Shown one piece after another: positions 41,839 through 47,246 of a DNA stretch of 47,246 nucleotides. The notes beneath the pieces are model-generated. The model was not told the origin of the DNA. It saw nothing but the letters and a program-made list of their open reading frames with translations, and ran no database searches. This stretch comes from Acidobacteriota bacterium (GTDB lineage: Bacteria > Acidobacteriota > Vicinamibacteria > Marinacidobacterales > Marinacidobacteraceae). The stretch's first letter is position 1; each line of letters begins with the position of its first letter. A program made the position numbers and the translations under genes. The stretch lies in contig JAJEFG010000064.1 of NCBI GenBank assembly GCA_022820545.1, positions 1-47,246 of the forward strand. The letters are read 5' to 3'.

Positions 41839-42786
41839 ATGAAGAGAAGGACCCGGCCGGCGACCCGGCTCCCATGGAGGCGGCTCCCGGTCGCGGCCCC
41901 CCTGGCGGCAGCGCTGCTGCTCGCGGCCGTCGGCGACGCGACGGCGCAGCGCCTCTACGTCGGGTTTGAAGAGGGTGGTCCCCGCGCCCGGACCGCGAAT
42001 TCCTCCCAGACGTTCCTGAACCACCCGACGCGGTGCGACCGGCTCCTCTATCCCGAGGGGCTGACGCCGCCGGACGACCCCGCCTGCGGCGCCCGCGAGG
42101 CGGCCACGGCGATCACGAACTCCTTCGATGTCGGGACCGGGTTCGGCTACGGCTCCACGGTCGGCCTCTCCTTCGGCGCAATTCGCGTCGAGCTGGATTT
42201 CCGGATGCGGGGTCACGGACGGGACACGCGGCCCATCAAGGTGGCCGACGGCAATGAGGCCCTGAACGGGAAGCGGGCCGAATGGGCGACGGCCCCTCTG
42301 GAGACGCTCTCCGATGTGTGCGCCGACGAGGGCTTCCTGAACCTCTACTACGACTATGAGAACCGCACGCGCTGGACGCCCTACGTGGGCGCCGGGATGG
42401 GACTCGCGCAGGTCGAGGCCCACTATGCGGCGAGCTTCGTCCGCAAGCCGGAGCCGGAGTACCTGGCCATCGATTTCGTCCCCGACTGGCCCGAGGAAGC
42501 GAAGCGCGCGGCCGCCGGAACCGCCAACCTGCTGAATGCGGAGATCAGCGGCTGGACCCCCGGGTTCCAGTTCATCGCCGGGCTCGACATGAACCTGGGA
42601 GAGCTCATCGTGGGCGTCAAGGTCCGCTGGGGGCGCTTCCGGGAGCTGACCACCACCGCGGAGTACGACCTGATCCGCAGCCACGCGCCGGTTCAGGCCG
42701 ACGGGGTGACCCCGTTCTCCGTGGACATCGACCTCGGCGGCCTCGGATACCGCGAGGTCGCGCTGGTCATGAAGTACTACTTCTGA
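41839..42786 (+). CDS. Outer-membrane beta-barrel protein, hypothetical
   Basis: 315 residues from ATG 41839, which follows GGGGGGC; an in-frame extension to 41776 lacks a Shine-Dalgarno. A signal peptide (VAAPLAAALLLAAVGDATAQ) precedes a chain of amphipathic strands (GTGFGYGSTVGLSFGAIRVE, YVGAGMGLAQVEAHYAAS, FIAGLDMNLGELIVGVKVRW) that ends in MKYYF, a terminal Phe as in porin-like barrels. Two Cys pairs in the loops (TRCDRLL, DPACGA; DVCADEG) could form disulfides. No family recognised. Next gene begins 26 bases on. Confidence 0.82.
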   Translation: MKRRTRPATRLPWRRLPVAAPLAAALLLAAVGDATAQRLYVGFEEGGPRARTANSSQTFLNHPTRCDRLLYPEGLTPPDDPACGAREAATAITNSFDVGTGFGYGSTVGLSFGAIRVELDFRMRGHGRDTRPIKVADGNEALNGKRAEWATAPLETLSDVCADEGFLNLYYDYENRTRWTPYVGAGMGLAQVEAHYAASFVRKPEPEYLAIDFVPDWPEEAKRAAAGTANLLNAEISGWTPGFQFIAGLDMNLGELIVGVKVRWGRFRELTTTAEYDLIRSHAPVQADGVTPFSVDIDLGGLGYREVALVMKYYF

Positions 42787-42812
42787 CCGGCGGCCTCACG
42801 GAGGGAAACGGC

Positions 42813-43328
42813 ATGAAATACCTGCTGCCACTGTCATTGATCCTGGGGTCGGGATGCCTGAACTTCGCCATGCGGGTCGAGCACACCACCGCCGAGCTGG
42901 ACCGCCTGCCGGGCCGTTCCGATCCGGTGCGGGCAGCCTGCCGCGACCAGTCGGAGGAAGCGGCCGGCCGTCTGCCCATCCAGCTCCGGCCCGCGGCCGG
43001 ACCGCGCGCGGCGGAGGCCGCGTTCGCGGACTGCATGGACGTGCTGAGCGTCTTCGTCTCCGTGGCGATGGAGAGCGGGGACACCACCGGCGACGGGCTG
43101 GGAACCACCCGCAGCCGGTTGGCGGGCCTCGATTCCGAATCGCTCACCGACACCTGCGACGAGCACTACCCCGCGTGGCAGGCCCTGTGGGTCCAGGAGG
43201 GCCGGTTCCGCGCGCTGGACGTCAACTCCGTCGACGACGAGGGCATCGCGCGCTACGACTTCTGGATGCAGCGCTGCCGCCGGGTGCTGCGCCCGGTCGC
43301 GGCGGAGGCGGACGACGGCGCGACTTGA
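42813..43328 (+). CDS. Hypothetical lipoprotein
   Basis: 171 residues with the lipobox LGSGC (C15) after a short hydrophobic stretch. The mature part is predicted helical with several cysteines (AACRDQ, FADCMDV, DTCDEH, QRCRRV) that could pair. The start follows GGAGGGAAACGGC. It is 26 bases after the barrel gene, so the two are probably one operon, and the lipoprotein might assist the barrel. Its stop is 14 bases before the carbonic anhydrase start, but that gene appears to have its own -10 box. No family recognised. Confidence 0.75.
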   Translation: MKYLLPLSLILGSGCLNFAMRVEHTTAELDRLPGRSDPVRAACRDQSEEAAGRLPIQLRPAAGPRAAEAAFADCMDVLSVFVSVAMESGDTTGDGLGTTRSRLAGLDSESLTDTCDEHYPAWQALWVQEGRFRALDVNSVDDEGIARYDFWMQRCRRVLRPVAAEADDGAT

Positions 43329-43329
43329 T

Positions 43330-43335
43330 TACGAT
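43330..43335 (+). promoter_or_regulatory. Putative -10 box, leaderless type
   Basis: TACGAT ends 7 bases before the ATG at 43343; there is no Shine-Dalgarno. Confidence 0.4.
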
Positions 43336-43342
43336 AGGCCCC

Positions 43343-44185
43343 ATGCGAACCGCCATCCTCCCCGTCATCCTGCTCACTCCGCTCGCCGCCGGCTGCGGTG
43401 GCGACCCGGCGCCCGAAGCGGGCGGCTCGGACCCCGCCACGGCAGCGGACGCAGCTCCAGCGGCGGAGGAGGCGCTGTGCCTCGACATGGGGCCGCAGAC
43501 ACCGCGGGACATCGCCGATCCGGCGGGGCTGAATACGGACATGTTCCCGCTGGCGCCCGCGGCCGGCGAACTGAACCTCTGCAACCTCCACACGCACACC
43601 AACGCGGAGCACAAGGGCCCGGGATTCAGCGTCTTCGTGAGCGACGCCGAGGACGGCGGCTACGCCTGCAACGAGACGGCGGACCTCACCCCCGCTGAGC
43701 TCGAGCCCGCCGAGGGCGCCTACGGCGGCGTAGCCCCGGGGGACACGATCGAGGTCCACTGGGTCCACACCTCGTGCGACGCGGCTCCGGGCGTCGGGCT
43801 CGGCTCGTGCGTCCCCGACGGCTGCGAGAACCCGCTCCTCCGCGTGGAGGCGCAGGTGTTCCTCGTCGTCAACGATGCGGAAGCGCTCGACTTCACGACG
43901 ATGGCCTACGGCGGCAACATGGCCGGCGGCCTGCATCAGGCCAGGATGATCCCCTCCAACACCGGCGAGCCGGTGCTGTTCCGCGGCTCGACCACCGGCC
44001 CCTCCTACGACCAGAGCACCTGCTCTCCCGTCCGGGTCACCTGGAACGTGCGGCCGCAGTGCGCCAAGCTGGACATAGGCTCCCTCCACCGCTGGGCCGC
44101 GTCGGGCAACGTCTTCGACGAGACGAAGTCGCACGGAGTCCGGCAGCTCGTGACCGCGCCGGAACTCCTCGCGCCGATCGAGTAG
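43343..44185 (+). CDS. Delta-class carbonic anhydrase lipoprotein
   Basis: 280 residues. Lipobox LAAGC (C18) followed by a low-complexity Ala/Pro/Asp linker. The catalytic domain has the delta-CA signature NLHTHTNAEHKGPGF (H83, H85, H90) and PGDTIEVHWVHTSC with H139. H83, H85 and H139 are the likely zinc ligands by comparison with the family. Later blocks (WNVRPQCAKLDIGSLHRW, HGVRQLVTAPELL) also match. It interconverts CO2 and bicarbonate at the cell surface or periplasm. The delta class was first described in marine diatoms, and bacterial members are scattered. It has its own leaderless-type promoter box. Confidence 0.87.
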   Translation: MRTAILPVILLTPLAAGCGGDPAPEAGGSDPATAADAAPAAEEALCLDMGPQTPRDIADPAGLNTDMFPLAPAAGELNLCNLHTHTNAEHKGPGFSVFVSDAEDGGYACNETADLTPAELEPAEGAYGGVAPGDTIEVHWVHTSCDAAPGVGLGSCVPDGCENPLLRVEAQVFLVVNDAEALDFTTMAYGGNMAGGLHQARMIPSNTGEPVLFRGSTTGPSYDQSTCSPVRVTWNVRPQCAKLDIGSLHRWAASGNVFDETKSHGVRQLVTAPELLAPIE

Positions 44186-44340
44186 ACCAGGCCCCGCGGC
44201 GCGTCCTCCCGGTCCGGGTCCGCGGCGGCCCGCGATCCGGAGCCGGCGTCAGTGGCCGCCATCCCGGGTTGACGCCGCACTCGGGGTGCGTCAGATGCGC
44301 TCCGCTCTTATGATGTTGTGATGTTATGATGACTTAATGC

Positions 44341-44346
44341 TATAGT
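44341..44346 (+). promoter_or_regulatory. Putative -10 box, leaderless type, for vapBC
   Basis: TATAGT ends 6 bases before the ATG at 44353. The upstream 30 bases are AT-rich with repeated ATGATG/GATGTT steps that could hold an operator. Confidence 0.5.
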
Positions 44347-44352
44347 GCACCA

Positions 44353-44586
44353 ATGCGAACCACGGTAACGATCGATGACGATGTGCTGTCGGTGGCGCGA
44401 GCGCTCGCCGAGCGGAACGGCGTAAGCGTAGGTCGCGCGCTGTCGGAGTTGGCGCGTCGCGGTTTCCGGAGCAATGCCGCCGTCGCTCAGCGCAAGCGGG
44501 AGCGGGTGGCCGTGTTTGCGGTGGATCGCGATGCCGGTCCCATCACGAACGACGACGTCCATCGTTCCCTGGGCGATTGGCCTTGA
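44353..44586 (+). CDS. VapB-type ribbon-helix-helix antitoxin
   Basis: 77 residues. MRTTVTIDDDVLSVARALAE is a typical RHH N-terminus, followed by a toxin-binding tail with a conserved-looking SLGDWP end. It binds the adjoining PIN toxin and represses the operon in related systems. The ATG follows a TATAGT -10 box by 6 bases. The stop overlaps the toxin start. Confidence 0.88.
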   Translation: MRTTVTIDDDVLSVARALAERNGVSVGRALSELARRGFRSNAAVAQRKRERVAVFAVDRDAGPITNDDVHRSLGDWP

Positions 44587-45017
44587 TTGCGCTTCCGGAC
44601 GTGAACGTCCTGGTCGCGCTTGCCTGGCCCAATCATGTGCATCACGACGCCGCGTGGGCATGGTTCGATGCGGATCGGGATGCCGGCTGGGCGACCTGCC
44701 TGTTGACGGAGGCAGGTTTTGTGCGCGTTTCCTGCAACCGCGCGGCCGTCCACCACACGGTCACCGCTCTCGACGCCATCGGGGTTCTGGAAGGCCTCAC
44801 CGGGCTGGGCTCCCATCGCTTCTGGCCGCTGGACCACTCCATCAGCGAGCTGCCGGAGTCGGTCAGCGCGCGTCTCCAGGGCTACCGGCAGGTCACGGAC
44901 GCCGTGCTGCTGGGCACCGCGATCCAGCGGTCCGGTCGGTTGACGACGTTTGACGGCGGCCTGAAGGGCCTCGTCCCGACAAGGCGCCAGTCCTCCTTGC
45001 ACGTGCTCCCGGTCTGA
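44583..45017 (+). CDS. VapC-type PIN-domain toxin
   Basis: 144 residues from TTG 44583, overlapping the antitoxin stop as TTGA; a TTG at 44577 would add two residues. PIN acidic residues are visible in LPDVNVLVAL (Asp), CLLTEAGFVR (Glu), VTDAVLLGTA (Asp) and TTFDGGL (Asp). It is a predicted RNA-cleaving nuclease that inhibits translation when free. It appears intact, in contrast to the broken PIN gene at 33192-33661. Confidence 0.9.
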   Translation: MIALPDVNVLVALAWPNHVHHDAAWAWFDADRDAGWATCLLTEAGFVRVSCNRAAVHHTVTALDAIGVLEGLTGLGSHRFWPLDHSISELPESVSARLQGYRQVTDAVLLGTAIQRSGRLTTFDGGLKGLVPTRRQSSLHVLPV

Positions 45018-45080
45018 GCCCACGGGCGCCGCGCCCACGCAGGTGCGGGTCCCGCGGTTCCCCCGATCCTCCAGCCGCCG

Positions 45081-46886
45081 TCAGTGCCGGCCCGGCCCCG
45101 CCCCCGGTCCCGGCGGGATGATCGGCAGGATGACCTTCGAGGGATGCTCGGCGTCGTGGTAGATCGTGTTGTTCGCGATGACCACCGGCATGTCCTCGTC
45201 CATCTCCCGGCCGGTGTTGCCGTTGGGCAGCCACTTCGGGAAGGAGCTGCTCGAAACCGTCATCCGGATGCGGTGGCCCGCCTTGAAGAGGTTCGAGATG
45301 GGATACATCTCGATCGTGAACTTGTAGACCTCGCCGGGGGTCATCAGGACCGGCGCCTCGTCGCCCTCGCGGTACCGCGCGCGCAGGATGTTCTGGCGGA
45401 GGGTCTGCGAGTAACCGTCCGGGTGCACGTCGGTGATGGTGACCGTCCAGTCGGTGTCCACCGCGCTGGATGAGGCCCAGAGTTCCACGGTGGGCATCCC
45501 GGTGACCTCGGTGTCCTCTTCGAGCACCGGCGTGGTGAATGTCAGGCTGCGGCGGTCGGCGGGCCGGTTGTCGCGCGCGCCCATGGGCTGGATGAACAGG
45601 TCGCCGCCGATCGACAGCACGGGGTCGCGCGGGTCGTACTCGTAGCTCGTGGAACCCTCGTCGCCGGGCGCCTCGGTCGAGAGGGTCCCGTCGTTCAGCG
45701 AGTCGATGGAGTCGGCCGATTCGGGCCGGAAGTAGTAGTCCGTCCGCACCTCGCGGGCGAGCGGATACTCGTTCTCCCGGCGCCAGGTGTTCGCGCCCAT
45801 GATGAAGAGGCTCACCTTCGGCTCGTCCATGATGCCGTTGTCGATGCCCTTCAGGTGGTAGTCGAACCACCGCAGGCGCAGCGCGTTGTAGTCGATCGCC
45901 GCCTCGGGCCCGAAGTCGAGATCGCCGATCACCCGGGCGTTGATGAGGCCGGCCCCATGCAGCCAGGGCCCGACGAACAGCCGCTGGGTGTCCCTGGCGT
46001 TCGCCATGCCCTGGGCCTGGATGCCGTTGAAGTGCCCCACCTGCGAGTGCGGATACCGGTCGTACCAACTCGCGTAGTGCATGATGGGAGTGTCGATCTG
46101 GTCCCACTGCTCGTCCACCGCGTACTGCCGCCAGTAGTCGTTGTAGTACGGGTTCTCGATCATGTCAGTCATCATGCGGGTGAGCATGCTCCGGCCCATC
46201 GGCGCCTCGGTCTCGAGCCGCCGGTGGTGCCACTGCAGCCAGGCCTGGTCGGCGCCGACGTAGCCAGTCCGCCGCCCGGGATCGTCGAGCGGCACCGGCT
46301 GCACCATCTCGTTCTGCGACAGCAGCCAGGTCGGCATGATCATGTGGAGCGCGCCGCCCGCCCAGTAGAGGTCCTTGTAGGCGTTCGACGCCGAGTGCGC
46401 GCAGAACATGGCGGCCAGGTGCGGCGGCCGGGTCGGCGCGGTCAGGTACTGGTTGAAGCAGGTGAACGAGAGCCCCTGCGTCCCCACCTTCCCGGTGGAC
46501 CAAGGCTGGGTGCCCGCCCACTCGATGGTGTCGTAGCCGTCCTGACGCTCGTGCCACGCCTGGTCGAGCAGCCAGTGGTAGGTGCCCTCCGAGTTGTAGC
46601 GGCCCCGCTCGTCCTGGACGATCGCGACGTAACCGCGCTGGGCGAAGTAGGGCGCGAACCGGTGCGCGCAGTCGCCCTTGTTGTACGGCGTCCGCTCGAG
46701 GATCACGGGCCACGGACCGTCGCCCTGGTTGTTGGGCATGTACACGTCGGTGGCGAGCTCGGTGCCGTCGCGCATCGGCACCATCACCTCCTCGCAGGTG
46801 TAGGGCTGGGCGAGGGCGCTGCCGGCCGCCAGCAGCACGAGCACCGCGCCAATCAGGATCCGGGTCGAACGGCGATTCAGGACCAT
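45081..46886 (-). CDS. Secreted CocE/NonD-family hydrolase (S15 type)
   Basis: 601 residues. A signal peptide (ILIGAVLVLLAAGSALAQ) is followed by an alpha/beta-hydrolase domain (VMVPMRDGTELATDVYMPN, YVAIVQDERGRYNSEGTY) with the probable nucleophile S140 in VGTQGLSFTCFN, in place of the usual GxSYxG. The cap region and then Asp/His context (LRWFDYHLKG; GHRIRMTVSSSSFP) follow, and a C-terminal jelly-roll (PepX_C-like) domain occupies about residues 360-600. Members cleave X-Pro peptides, cocaine-like esters or glutaryl-cephalosporins; the natural substrate is unknown. The gene stands alone on the minus strand. Confidence 0.9.
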   Translation of the reverse strand: MVLNRRSTRILIGAVLVLLAAGSALAQPYTCEEVMVPMRDGTELATDVYMPNNQGDGPWPVILERTPYNKGDCAHRFAPYFAQRGYVAIVQDERGRYNSEGTYHWLLDQAWHERQDGYDTIEWAGTQPWSTGKVGTQGLSFTCFNQYLTAPTRPPHLAAMFCAHSASNAYKDLYWAGGALHMIMPTWLLSQNEMVQPVPLDDPGRRTGYVGADQAWLQWHHRRLETEAPMGRSMLTRMMTDMIENPYYNDYWRQYAVDEQWDQIDTPIMHYASWYDRYPHSQVGHFNGIQAQGMANARDTQRLFVGPWLHGAGLINARVIGDLDFGPEAAIDYNALRLRWFDYHLKGIDNGIMDEPKVSLFIMGANTWRRENEYPLAREVRTDYYFRPESADSIDSLNDGTLSTEAPGDEGSTSYEYDPRDPVLSIGGDLFIQPMGARDNRPADRRSLTFTTPVLEEDTEVTGMPTVELWASSSAVDTDWTVTITDVHPDGYSQTLRQNILRARYREGDEAPVLMTPGEVYKFTIEMYPISNLFKAGHRIRMTVSSSSFPKWLPNGNTGREMDEDMPVVIANNTIYHDAEHPSKVILPIIPPGPGAGPGRH

Positions 46887-46971
46887 GGGGTTACCTCCAA
46901 TCCGTCAAGTTGCGGAATCGAGCCTACGGGACCGCCTTCAAGACTGTCAACGGGGGATGGCGGGGAGGGAG

Positions 46972-47013
46972 GGAGCGCCGGTCTTCAGACCGGCACGCGG
47001 GCCGCGGGCCCGC
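46972..47013 (+). repeat. Two-hairpin GC-rich element
   Basis: GGGAGCGCC lead, first hairpin GCCGGTCT-TC-AGACCGGC, second hairpin GCGGGCC-GCG-GGCCCGC (7 perfect pairs). Confidence 0.82.
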
Positions 47014-47051
47014 AGGCGGTTCATCGCTGCCTTGCCCGATGGCGCCCCCGG

Positions 47052-47107
47052 CCTGGAACACCAGCCTCCAGACCGACTGGATGACGCGCCGGCTTGGAAC
47101 GCCGGCC
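47052..47107 (+). repeat. Two-hairpin element, degenerate copies
   Basis: Contains GGCCTGGAACACCAG and CGCCGGCTTGGAACGCCGG, related to the leads at 10-87 and 14990-15050 but without complete hairpins. Confidence 0.45.
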
Positions 47108-47165
47108 AGTTGCTGTGAAAGTGCAGCCGTGCGGGTATGGCCAGCAGTCGTGGTGGCGCCGCCTC

Positions 47166-47207
47166 GGAGCGCCGGCCTCCGGCCGGCATCGCGCGGGAGC
47201 GCGAAAC
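47166..47207 (+). repeat. Two-hairpin GC-rich element
   Basis: Nearly identical to 29939-29980: GGAGCGCC, GCCGGCC-TCC-GGCCGGC, CAT, CGCGC-GGGA-GCGCG, GAAAC. The 46887-47246 gap holds repeats and no credible gene. Confidence 0.88.
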
Positions 47208-47246
47208 CCGCGCTGATGGCGCTCCTCCTCCTGAAGGTGGGGCCCC

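Noticed and set aside
47052..47246. Coding sequence at the right edge
   Set aside because: All frames there consist of repeat-derived Arg/Ala/Gly-rich sequence without a start signal or domain.

Overview
The window is about 47 kb of very GC-rich DNA with little intergenic space. It comes from a diderm (outer-membrane) bacterium: it carries outer-membrane beta-barrel proteins ending in Phe, two RND pumps, lipoproteins and a periplasmic quinoprotein. The mix of a tandem DUF5916 array, a CocE-type hydrolase, a PQQ dehydrogenase, an EgtB/EgtD pair and dense GC-rich palindromic repeats suggests a Gemmatimonadota- or Acidobacteriota-like lineage. That placement is an inference from gene content. 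No rRNA or universal marker gene is present to settle it.

Layout. (1) 91-12152, minus strand: five consecutive paralogous outer-membrane proteins (CBM9-like domain plus DUF5916 barrel) in two subfamilies. Transcription runs from the 12.15 kb end, and there are candidate promoters in front of at least three of them. (2) 12.3-14.9 kb: an AAA_14/DUF4143 ATPase with tandem operator-like repeats, flanked by two copies of a ~92 bp repeat, then two divergent hypothetical genes and a tRNA-Val. (3) 15.3-22.7 kb: an efflux operon of one periplasmic adaptor and two RND permeases. (4) 22.9-24.1 kb: a lone AAA ATPase behind an AT-rich nested palindrome. (5) 24.3-28.6 kb: an ABC efflux operon (ATPase, FtsX-type permease, adaptor). 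(6) 28.6-31.0 kb: ergothioneine genes egtB and egtD, coupled to the ABC operon by a 4-base overlap. (7) 31.0-34.6 kb: an accessory patch with a Uma2-like nuclease, a DUF420 protein, an orphan DUF1778 antitoxin, a frameshifted PIN toxin, a start-codon-less partner gene and a 36 bp fragment of the egtD end. (8) 34.8-39.1 kb: PQQ dehydrogenase, bacilliredoxin, thymidylate kinase and DNA polymerase III delta prime. (9) 39.4-47 kb: a small membrane protein, a phosphodiesterase lipoprotein, a barrel protein, a lipoprotein, a delta-class carbonic anhydrase, a VapBC pair and a secreted CocE/NonD hydrolase.

Three signals cut across the genes. First, a family of about 14 two-hairpin GC-rich elements sits in the gaps. 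Both stems change sequence between copies while keeping pairing, and one copy appears to supply the ribosome-binding site of the second RND permease. Second, at least seven genes have a TANNNT-like -10 box 6-8 bases before the start codon and no Shine-Dalgarno sequence, suggesting leaderless mRNAs. Third, the 31-35 kb patch shows decay (frameshift, lost start, duplicated fragment). No CRISPR array, prophage or complete insertion sequence was seen.
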